This document shows positions 1 to 6,035 of a stretch of DNA of 16,997 bases, piece after piece. The stretch spans positions 1 to 16,997 of the forward strand of contig JAIEOG010000328.1 in NCBI GenBank assembly GCA_019750655.1, given 5' to 3'. The DNA comes from a bacterium (lineage in GTDB: Bacteria > Bdellovibrionota > FAC87 > UBA2466). The stretch's first letter is position 1. Each line of letters starts with the position of its first letter. The notes under the pieces were generated by a model, which was not told where the DNA came from, searched no databases, and saw only the letters and a program-made list of their open reading frames with translations. The position numbers and the translations under genes were made by a program.

Positions 1-734
1 TCACGCGAGACACGCACTTTATCGCCGACCTTTACCGTGCCAGCCATCAAGCGGCCGACGCCTAAACGGCCGACGTAATCGCTATAGCTCGTATTAGCGA
101 TCAGCATTCGCAAACCGCCGTCTTCCACGACTGGGCCTGGGATGGTTTCCAAAATGGTCTGGAAGAGAAGCCGTAGGTCTTTGCCTTCTTGGCTTTCATC
201 CGGAGTCGAAACCGCCACACGTTTGCGGGCGTTCGTATAGACAATCGGAAAATCAATCTGGTGATCTTTAACGTCGAGATCCAAGAATAGATTGTAGATC
301 TCGTCGACCACTTCCGCGGCGCGGGCATCGGGGCGGTCGATCTTGTTCACGACCACGACGATTTTAATATCGCGCTCTAACGCGTGTTTGAGCACAAAAC
401 GCGTTTGCGGCAACGGGCCTTCGGCAGCATCCACAAGCAACAAGGCGCCGTCCACCATCTGCAGCCCGCGCTCTACTTCGCCACCGAAGTCGGCGTGGCC
501 GGGGGTATCCACGAGATTTACCCGCACCCCATCGTAAATGATGGAGGCGTTTTTGGCAGTCAGGGTAATCCCACGCTCTTTTTCGATGTCGAGGTTGTCC
601 ATCGCACGTTCGGCGACGTTCTGGTTCTCGCGGAAGAGGCCGCTTTGCCACAAAAGACCATCGACTAAAGTGGTTTTGCCATGGTCGACGTGCGCGATGA
701 TGGCAATATTGCGGACTTTGGGATTTCTCTGCAT
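1..734 (-). CDS. typA: Ribosome-associated GTPase TypA/BipA, N-terminal part (gene runs off the left edge)
   Basis: TypA/BipA is a translational GTPase related to EF-G that acts in ribosome assembly and stress adaptation. About 244 codons are visible, covering the G domain and the start of domain II; the family is usually about 600 residues, so the C-terminal part lies outside the window. Visible GTPase motifs are the P-loop AHVDHGKTTL (residues 14-23), the switch I segment EKERGIT (51-57), DTPGHADFGGEVER (76-89) and NKIDRP (130-135). The GGEVER variant and the LDFPIVY-like stretch further on separate TypA from LepA and EF-G. The ATG at 732-734 matches the usual short family leader (about 7 residues before RNIAIIAHVDHGKT). 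A weak GAAGAG lies upstream. The gene is divergent from the DTW-domain gene with only 36 bp between start codons, so any promoters must overlap or sit inside the neighbour. Confidence 0.95.
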   Translation of the reverse strand, partial: MQRNPKVRNIAIIAHVDHGKTTLVDGLLWQSGLFRENQNVAERAMDNLDIEKERGITLTAKNASIIYDGVRVNLVDTPGHADFGGEVERGLQMVDGALLLVDAAEGPLPQTRFVLKHALERDIKIVVVVNKIDRPDARAAEVVDEIYNLFLDLDVKDHQIDFPIVYTNARKRVAVSTPDESQEGKDLRLLFQTILETIPGPVVEDGGLRMLIANTSYSDYVGRLGVGRLMAGTVKVGDKVRVSR

Positions 735-770
735 TGGTATTCTCTTCGGGGGTCTGTTATTAGCTCCGGA

Positions 771-1484
771 ATGCGTGAATGTCCTACACCAGAAAGTACT
801 CTACAAGCAAGCTGTGAAGATTGCTGGAAAACGGTCGAACTCTGCGTTTGCGAAAGCAAACCCCAGGTCCGCACCCCCTTGCAGCTATTGATTCTCCAGC
901 ACCCTCGCGAGGCGCGAAACCCATTGGGTTCCGCACGCCTCCTTAGCCTTAGCATCGCGGGCGCGGTCCACTGCGTAGGCCTATCGTGGCGTTCATTGAG
1001 CCAAGCCTTCGGAGAAAAACAAGACCCATCCGAGTGGGCGGTCCTGTACCTGGGCACTCAGAAAGACTCCGAATCCAAGCAATCCACAGCGCCTTTAGAA
1101 ATCCGCGATCGCAAAGGCCGCGTAGTCCCCAAGGCAACCCTCAAGGGCATCGTGCTTTTAGATGGCAACTGGAAGCAGTCCAAAACGCTCTGGTGGCGCA
1201 ATCCGTGGCTGCTAAAACTCAACCGCCTATTGCTAAACCCGACCCAAGGCTCAAAATACGGCAGCCTACGCCGCCAACCGCGCGGCCGCTGCTTGTCGAC
1301 TCTAGAAGCGGGAGCGGTCACTTTGGATGGGTTGGGCGATACGAAAAGCGCGCAAGCTTTGCTGGAGCACTTTGATGCGTTCTTGGAAAAGGCGCGCGTG
1401 AACCGGCCTGCTAAGGCTTCACCGCCAGCACCTTCGCGCAGGCTGCCAGCACCTGTTGCACAACCTGCGGCATCGGCTGACTGA
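771..1484 (+). CDS. DTW-domain protein, probable tRNA-uridine aminocarboxypropyltransferase
   Basis: The DTW family (TapT in E. coli, DTWD1/2 in animals) transfers a 3-amino-3-carboxypropyl group from S-adenosylmethionine to uridine in tRNA (acp3U). This 237-residue protein has the N-terminal cysteine cluster C-x2-C-x6-C-x-C (C15, C18, C25, C27) and the signature block GIVLLDGNWKQSKTLWWRNP (D131 to W134 and following). The family motif D-x-T-W here reads D-G-N-W. Downstream YGSLRRQPRG and CLSTLEAGAV also fit the family. The ATG at 771 is chosen because it sits just before the cysteine cluster; the frame is open further upstream but there the sequence overlaps typA. No good ribosome site is seen. 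The last 24 or so residues are Pro/Ala-rich and are encoded antisense to the end of nrnA, which suggests a recent C-terminal extension. Confidence 0.85.
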   Translation: MRECPTPESTLQASCEDCWKTVELCVCESKPQVRTPLQLLILQHPREARNPLGSARLLSLSIAGAVHCVGLSWRSLSQAFGEKQDPSEWAVLYLGTQKDSESKQSTAPLEIRDRKGRVVPKATLKGIVLLDGNWKQSKTLWWRNPWLLKLNRLLLNPTQGSKYGSLRRQPRGRCLSTLEAGAVTLDGLGDTKSAQALLEHFDAFLEKARVNRPAKASPPAPSRRLPAPVAQPAASAD

Positions 1485-2382
1485 CCCGCGCACCCGCGGC
1501 AAACTTGTGGCCTCCGCCCCCGATCGAACGAGCGATTTCTAGAACTGGCCGCGCGCCCAAACCGCGCAAGCTGATTTTAGTTCTGCCATCGTCTTCTTCT
1601 CGGAAAAGGGCAGCAATCTCGACACCGCGCAAAAGCGTCAACGCACCGACGAAGGATTCGGTGTCCTCTACTGTGGCGCCGAATTTTTCACGCGCTTGGC
1701 GAGGGACCGTCACCCACGCGATTTTACCGTCTGTAGAAAGCTCCAATCGCTCCAAGGCATGCCCTAGGAGCCGTAGCTTATGGGCGCTCTCCCGCGCGAA
1801 GATCGTGTGGTACACCGTCTCAGGCTGGACGCCGCATTCAAGCAGCTGCGCAGCAATGCGGTGAGAGCGCGGGCTTGTGCGTTTGAAACGAAAACCCGCA
1901 GTGTCTGTGACAATTGCGACGTAAAGCGCGGTCGCCATGGCTTCGTCTAAAGTCACGCGCAAGCCACTCAACAACGCATGCACTAACTCGCCAGTGGCGG
2001 CGTATTCCTCTCGCACGAAATGTGCCCCGCCCGGAGATTTTTCCAGAGTGTGGTGATCGACAAACACGATCGGCGCGCCCGAAGCTTGGATCGCTTTTTC
2101 CATGGGCCCCAGGAGTGTCATCTCACTCGTATCCACCACGACGATCGCGTCGACGTTGGGTAGCGGTTTGCCCGGTTGGTAGATCTGGATCGCGTGTTTG
2201 GGATCGACGAGCTGAAACTTTTCCGGCGTGGGGCCGGGGTTGATCGCGTAGGACTGCTTGCCGATGGAAAGAAGGCCTAGGTGCAAGGCCATTTGCGATC
2301 CCAACCCATCCCCATCGGGAAAATCATGGGTGGTAACTAGGAAACGGCTGCCTTGGCGCAGAATCTCTAGAGCGTCTTTCAT
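1411..2382 (-). CDS. nrnA: DHH/DHHA1 phosphoesterase, NrnA-type oligoribonuclease/pAp phosphatase
   Basis: NrnA-type enzymes degrade short oligonucleotides (nanoRNA) and in many species also dephosphorylate 3'-phosphoadenosine 5'-phosphate, using Mn2+ in the cytoplasm. The 323-residue protein has the full DHH metal set: motif I THDFPDGDGLGS (H19, D23, D25), motif II D84 in VVVDTSE, motif III D109-H110-H111 and motif IV D160 in IVTDTAG. The C-terminal DHHA1 domain has GGGGHKFAAG (288-297). Length and order match NrnA rather than RecJ, which is much longer. A cyclic-di-AMP phosphodiesterase of the same superfamily (GdpP-like) is less likely because membrane, PAS and GGDEF parts are absent. The start ATG overlaps the stop of the DUF1844 gene by 4 bp (2379-2382), so translation is probably coupled. 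The last 74 bp overlap the convergent DTW gene. Confidence 0.9.
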   Translation of the reverse strand: MKDALEILRQGSRFLVTTHDFPDGDGLGSQMALHLGLLSIGKQSYAINPGPTPEKFQLVDPKHAIQIYQPGKPLPNVDAIVVVDTSEMTLLGPMEKAIQASGAPIVFVDHHTLEKSPGGAHFVREEYAATGELVHALLSGLRVTLDEAMATALYVAIVTDTAGFRFKRTSPRSHRIAAQLLECGVQPETVYHTIFARESAHKLRLLGHALERLELSTDGKIAWVTVPRQAREKFGATVEDTESFVGALTLLRGVEIAALFREEDDGRTKISLRGLGARPVLEIARSIGGGGHKFAAGARVSQPMPQVVQQVLAACAKVLAVKP

Positions 2383-2696
2383 TTCTTCGCAGAAACTTCC
2401 ACGAACCGCAGCTGGGTCTCAGCCGCCAGGCTCTCGATGAGCTTGGTTTCATCGGGCGATAGGTTGCCGCGCGTTTTTTCCTTTAGGAGCAGCAAAATAT
2501 CGATGTTCTGCCGTGCCAAATCGAGGTGCTTCTCCGTCTTACCTGTTAACGGATCAGGCGCTAGCCCCATTTGGATGAAAGCGCCCGTCGCTAAGGAGAA
2601 GACGAAAGTGGAAAAATCCACCCCATCCGGCCTTGCCGCGGTCTCTTTCCCGTCCTTCATCGTGAACCCTTTTCCGGAAGCATTGTCTTGGCTCAT
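2379..2696 (-). CDS. DUF1844 family small protein
   Basis: This protein has 105 residues when started at the ATG at 2694-2696. Its body (VDFSTFVFSLATGAFIQMGL, DPLTGKTEKHLDLARQNID, LLLLKEKTRGNLSPDE and a final RFVEV) is the DUF1844 pattern: an N-terminal hydrophobic helix, a P-x-TG turn, then two amphipathic helices. The molecular function of DUF1844 is not known to me. The start is uncertain. An in-frame TTG at 2732 gives 117 residues. An ATG at 2660 has the best ribosome site (AAGGG, 6 nt away) but would remove GKGFTMKDGK, which resembles the N-terminal GFxVKD segment I recall in DUF1844 proteins of Deltaproteobacteria; I therefore prefer 2696. It ends in a 4-bp overlap with nrnA and is probably the first gene of that operon. 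Confidence 0.85.
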   Translation of the reverse strand: MSQDNASGKGFTMKDGKETAARPDGVDFSTFVFSLATGAFIQMGLAPDPLTGKTEKHLDLARQNIDILLLLKEKTRGNLSPDETKLIESLAAETQLRFVEVSAKK

Positions 2697-2744
2697 GCCG
2701 GGATTCTTATCCAAATCCCTGATATCCTTCAACCTCAGCCTGTC

Positions 2745-2762
2745 GCCTGGGCACTCCCAGGC
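2745..2762. promoter_or_regulatory. Perfect inverted repeat between divergent DUF1844 and barrel genes
   Basis: GCCTGGG and CCCAGGC (7-bp arms, 4-base CACT loop) lie in the 88-bp gap between the divergent DUF1844-nrnA operon and the outer-membrane barrel gene, 22 bp before the latter's start codon. No T-tract follows on either strand, so it is not an intrinsic terminator. It could be an operator or a 5' leader hairpin. Apart from this repeat and the ribosome site at 2774-2778, I see no convincing promoter in the gap. Confidence 0.45.
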
Positions 2763-2784
2763 CCTTGTGCTATAGGAGCTGCCT

Positions 2785-3459
2785 ATGTGGAAACGTTACG
2801 CATTGTTTGCCGGTTTGATTTCCTCCCTAACCCTGAAAGCCGCACCCAGCTTGGATGAACGGCTGGAGGCTTACAAGGAAGGCGGCACGATTCCCAGTGC
2901 GGCCATCGAGTTTAGCTACTTCTTTCCACAATTCCCTTCCTATGGAACACCGACCCAAATTGCCGGCCGCAAGCCGGGTACGGGGATTCGGTTGGGCGTA
3001 GACTGGATGCCACTCGTGGGCTGGGCTGGGAAACTCGGCGTGGGCTTCGCGTTGGGTTACGGCAAGGTAAATACGGTCATGAACTCGGGTGGGGCGACGC
3101 GCATCCCGTTCTTGGAAGCCTACCCGCTGGATGCCGACCTAGTTTACCGTTTTGATTTCGTCGAAGACCAATTGCTCGTGCCTTTCGCGCGCGTGGGTGT
3201 AAATGCGACCTTGCTCCAAGAGGAATACCGCAAGGGCGGGCTGCAAAGTTTCTACGGCTGGTACTACGCCGGTGGTTTAGCAGTCTGCTTGGATTTCCTG
3301 GATGCCATTTCCGCTGAAGTCCTCAACGCCAGCACCGGGATTGATAACACCTACTTGCTGCTCCAATACAAACGCGTCCAAGGCATCAACCCAGGCGCAG
3401 GCCAGGGCCCGGACCTAAGCCGCGATGAACTACAGGCTAGCCTACGGATGGAATTCTAA
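2785..3459 (+). CDS. Predicted outer-membrane beta-barrel protein
   Basis: This 224-residue exported protein starts with a signal peptide: MWKR, a hydrophobic stretch to about residue 17, and a probable cut near LKA-AP (residue 19). The mature part alternates short amphipathic strands rich in Gly, Tyr, Phe and Trp (for example KLGVGFALGYG, LVPFARVGVNATLL, YGWYYAGGLAVCLDFL) and ends in the chain-terminal Phe of LRMEF. That ending is the usual signal for insertion by the Bam complex. It resembles small myxobacterial/bdellovibrio barrels of the MXAN_2562 type, which have no known function. The start is supported by AGGAG at 2774-2778, 6 nt upstream. It is monocistronic: upstream it diverges from the DUF1844 operon, and downstream it converges with the two-helix membrane protein with 7 bp between stop codons. 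Confidence 0.75.
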   Translation: MWKRYALFAGLISSLTLKAAPSLDERLEAYKEGGTIPSAAIEFSYFFPQFPSYGTPTQIAGRKPGTGIRLGVDWMPLVGWAGKLGVGFALGYGKVNTVMNSGGATRIPFLEAYPLDADLVYRFDFVEDQLLVPFARVGVNATLLQEEYRKGGLQSFYGWYYAGGLAVCLDFLDAISAEVLNASTGIDNTYLLLQYKRVQGINPGAGQGPDLSRDELQASLRMEF

Positions 3460-3466
3460 CCGGCGG

Positions 3467-3712
3467 TCAGCCCAGGGCGTTACCGCGCAGGTTATTTAGA
3501 ACGAATAAGATCCCAGCGAACTCGAAAAGCGCCGCAATCAAGACATTCAGGCCGTGGTTGAAGAATTGTGAGAAGCCCAATGGCTGCTTTTGCTTGAGCC
3601 TCGAGCGGACATCCACTACCGTTCTGTAAATGATGTACGGGCCAGACAAGGCCAGGACGATCCCCAGAAGGATCAAAAGGTAATTGCCAGTTTGAAGCGG
3701 GTGATTTCCCAT
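3467..3712 (-). CDS. Small integral membrane protein with two predicted helices
   Basis: This 81-residue protein has two clear hydrophobic segments, about residues 10-30 (YLLILLGIVLALSGPYIIY region) and 53-73 (LNVLIAALFEFAGILFVL region). They are joined by a basic loop (VRSRLKQKQ), so both ends should face the periplasm by the positive-inside rule. The ATG at 3710-3712 has only a weak upstream ribosome site. It fills the space between the barrel gene and the glycosyltransferase gene and is divergent from the latter. I do not recognise a family. It is supported as real by the coherent membrane topology, by the absence of a competing gene in the interval and by its tight fit between neighbours. 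Confidence 0.65.
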   Translation of the reverse strand: MGNHPLQTGNYLLILLGIVLALSGPYIIYRTVVDVRSRLKQKQPLGFSQFFNHGLNVLIAALFEFAGILFVLNNLRGNALG

Positions 3713-3760
3713 GTCCAGGTGAGTCTACAAAGCTGCCCAGACTTTGTATAGAGTGTACCG

Positions 3761-4909
3761 ATGCCGAGGCTGCTCATCTTTGATACCCACCCTATCCAAT
3801 ACCGAAGCCCGGTGTTTGGCGCGCTCGCGCAGCGAGAACCCAGTCTTAAAGTCTTGTTCTTCAATTCCGCTTTCAATGGCAACCAGTGGTGGTTCCAAGA
3901 GGTAGGCAAAATCCCGCGCCAGACGTGGGAGCTCCCCCTCCAGGAAGGTTTCGACAACGACATTCTCCAAACCGAAGGCTTGGGCTTTGTAAGGACTTAC
4001 CGAAAGCTTAAAGAAGCGCTCTTGCGGGAAAAACCCGACCGGGTAGCGGTGTATGGGTATTACCTGCCCGAACACTGGATGCTGCGCTGGCTCTGTGCGC
4101 GTTTGCGCATTCCTTTGATTTTCGTGGGTGAGACTTTCCAAGGCGGGGATTGGTCTTTCCGCCGGATGGTTAAGACACCCTTGCGCCGCTTTTTCTTCCG
4201 GGGCGTTTCGCGTTTTATCACCATCGGGGAAAAGACCCAGGCTTATTACCGTGGCTTGGGAATCGCAGAGAACCGCCTCATCCCAGCGAAGTACTGCATC
4301 GACCATGCGTTCTTTAATCAAAGCGAAGAAACCGCGCGGAAGACTCGGGAGCAGTGGCGTTTGAAATGGGGCATCCCAGACGATGCCTTCGTCTTGCTTT
4401 TTGTCGGACGCCTTTTCGAACGCAAACGCCCGCAAGATGCGCTTTGCTTGCAACACGCGCTCGTGCGTGAAAAAAACGCCTACCTCGTGATGGTGGGCAA
4501 CGGCCCTCAAGAGGATTTTCTAAAAGAACAATCCTACGGCATTCCGAGAGTCATCTGGACGGGCTTCCAAAACCAAGCCGCCACACGCGATGCCTATTAC
4601 GGCGCTGACTTGCTCTTCGTCCCTTCGGAATTTGAAACCTGGGGCTTGGTCGTGAATGAAGCTGCTGCTTGCGGCTTGCCAGCGCTTATCACCGATACCT
4701 GCGGCGTCGCGGGTGATCTGGTGCAGCATCGCGAGACGGGCTTTGTATACCCCTGCGGCCACGTCGGCCGGGCGTTGGAATATGTGCGTAAAGTAATCGC
4801 CGAGCCAGGACTCGCCAAAGGGCTCGGCGCTGCTGCTCGAGATAAAGTCCGCGCGCAATACAATGTCGGCCAATTCGCCGATGCCTTCGTAAAAGCCGTA
4901 ACCGTTTAA
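3761..4909 (+). CDS. Glycosyltransferase family 4 protein (GT-B fold)
   Basis: This 382-residue enzyme probably moves a sugar from an NDP-sugar to a cell-envelope glycan or lipid acceptor at the inner face of the membrane. The N-terminal half (MPRLLIFDTHPIQYRSPVFG) is the acceptor-binding domain of GT4-like enzymes, with the short HPIQYRSP motif. The C-terminal half begins near residue 205 with FVLLFVGRLFERKRPQDAL and has the donor-site motif E-x7-E (E292 to E300 in SEFETWGLVVNEAAACGLP). The sugar specificity cannot be read from sequence. The start ATG is directly upstream of the first beta strand; its ribosome site is poor. It stands alone, divergent from the two-helix protein and convergent with the receiver-kinase gene, sharing the TTAA at 4906-4909 in which both stop codons lie. 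Confidence 0.88.
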   Translation: MPRLLIFDTHPIQYRSPVFGALAQREPSLKVLFFNSAFNGNQWWFQEVGKIPRQTWELPLQEGFDNDILQTEGLGFVRTYRKLKEALLREKPDRVAVYGYYLPEHWMLRWLCARLRIPLIFVGETFQGGDWSFRRMVKTPLRRFFFRGVSRFITIGEKTQAYYRGLGIAENRLIPAKYCIDHAFFNQSEETARKTREQWRLKWGIPDDAFVLLFVGRLFERKRPQDALCLQHALVREKNAYLVMVGNGPQEDFLKEQSYGIPRVIWTGFQNQAATRDAYYGADLLFVPSEFETWGLVVNEAAACGLPALITDTCGVAGDLVQHRETGFVYPCGHVGRALEYVRKVIAEPGLAKGLGAAARDKVRAQYNVGQFADAFVKAVTV

Positions 4910-5979
4910 GCTGGGAGTGTCAGGCGTAAGGCCGGGCCGTCTTCGACGGTGAGCGTGCCGCCCTGGCGGTCTAAGATCCGTTTAGCAATCGCGAGCCCCA
5001 GCGCTAAATTGCGGTGGTGGTTTAATTCTTGGCCACTCGTTTCGAAGGCTTGGAGATCGGCCGCGGAAATCGCGTCTCCCGTCCAGGCGATTTTCACAGA
5101 AACATTGCCCGCCTGCTTGGCGAAAGAAACTTGCACACGGCTGCCCGCTGCCGAGCGACGCAGCGCCTCGTTTAGAAGTTTGCGTAGAGCCAGGCGCGTT
5201 TTGCTAGCGCACTGGGATTTCACGTCGGCCTCGCCCTTGAGCGCGAAGTCCACCTGCTTTTTAGATCGCAGAGCGTCGAGACCCGTAACGGCGGCTTGGG
5301 TTTCTTTCACCCAATCAAACGACTCCGCCGGCCACTGCCCTTCGGCTTCAAGACCCACGTACTCCAAAACCTCTTGCACGATTTCGCCTAGGCGATCGGA
5401 CGCGCTGGAAAGACTGCTTACCGCGCGCTGGAGATCCGCCGGGAATCCTGCCTTTTGTTCCTTGAGAAGTGCCACAAAAGCGGAAACGCCCGTAAGCGGT
5501 GTATTGAGCTCGTGCGAGACAAGCGAGAGAAAACGGCTTTTCGCGCGGTCTAAAGTACGCAACTGATCGAAGGCAGCTTGCAGGGCGCGCGTTTTTTCTT
5601 CGACCTCTTTTTTCAGCCGGAAGGATTCTGCCGCTTGGCGGAGCGTGATCTTGAGATCTTCAGGGTCCCAAGGTTTTGCGATGTAGCGGAAAATATGCCC
5701 GCGGTTGATCGCGCCAATAATGGATTCTACTTCGGTGTAGCCCGTAAGCAGAATGCGCACGCTTGCCGGCTGTAGCAGCTTCGCCTTTTCGAGAAGATCC
5801 ACACCCGTCATACCGGGCATGCGCTGATCCGACACGATTACGGCGAATTCCTGAGTCTGGATCTTCTTGAGCGCTTCAATGCCGGAATCAACGGCGGTGA
5901 CGGCAAAATCCTGCCTCAACAGGCGCTTGAGCGCCTCGAGATTGTCTTTTTCGTCGTCGACTATGAGGACAGATTCCAT
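4906..5979 (-). CDS. Receiver domain-histidine kinase fusion with a degraded ATP-binding domain
   Basis: This 357-residue cytoplasmic signalling protein has no membrane segment. Residues 1-118 form a receiver domain with VDDE (D8, D9), phosphoacceptor D51 in SDQRMPG, T79 and K102 in AKPW. After a coiled-coil linker (about 118-147) comes a HisKA domain with H156 in SHELNTPLTG. The catalytic domain follows from about 235. There the N box reads LRKLLNEALRRS, so the Mg-binding Asn position holds E271 unless the alignment slips by one. The DxGxG box reads AWTGDAI, with W299 in place of the adenine-binding Asp. The GLGLA box reads ALGLA (326-330). The start ATG 5977-5979 lies directly before the receiver domain; a longer frame exists but only adds non-family sequence. 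It is divergent from acs with 56 bp between starts, so it may be an acs regulator (inference). Confidence 0.88.
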   Translation of the reverse strand: MESVLIVDDEKDNLEALKRLLRQDFAVTAVDSGIEALKKIQTQEFAVIVSDQRMPGMTGVDLLEKAKLLQPASVRILLTGYTEVESIIGAINRGHIFRYIAKPWDPEDLKITLRQAAESFRLKKEVEEKTRALQAAFDQLRTLDRAKSRFLSLVSHELNTPLTGVSAFVALLKEQKAGFPADLQRAVSSLSSASDRLGEIVQEVLEYVGLEAEGQWPAESFDWVKETQAAVTGLDALRSKKQVDFALKGEADVKSQCASKTRLALRKLLNEALRRSAAGSRVQVSFAKQAGNVSVKIAWTGDAISAADLQAFETSGQELNHHRNLALGLAIAKRILDRQGGTLTVEDGPALRLTLPA

Positions 5980-5990
5980 GGTGTGCTTCG

Positions 5991-6010
5991 AAAGCCCATG
6001 ATATGGCTTT
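5991..6010. promoter_or_regulatory. Inverted repeat in the divergent kinase/acs control region
   Basis: AAAGCC and GGCTTT (6-bp arms separated by 8 bp) are centred in the 56-bp gap between the receiver-kinase start and the acs start. The spacing, about two half-turns between arm centres, suits a dimeric DNA-binding protein. The gap is too short for two independent promoters, so both genes are likely controlled through this stretch. No clear -35/-10 pair was identified. Confidence 0.4.
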
Positions 6011-6024
6011 ACCGACTTTGTTTC

Positions 6025-6031
6025 AAGGAGG
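6025..6031 (+). promoter_or_regulatory. Strong ribosome binding site of acs
   Basis: AAGGAGG lies 4 nt before the ATG at 6036. It decides that start over the in-frame upstream ATG at 6003, which would lengthen the protein by 11 residues and place the ribosome site inside the coding sequence. Confidence 0.8.
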
Positions 6032-6035
6032 GGTG

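Noticed and set aside
3725..4510. 261-codon open frame on the minus strand opposite the glycosyltransferase gene
   Set aside because: The sense strand encodes a coherent GT4 protein; the antisense translation is of irregular composition without motifs.
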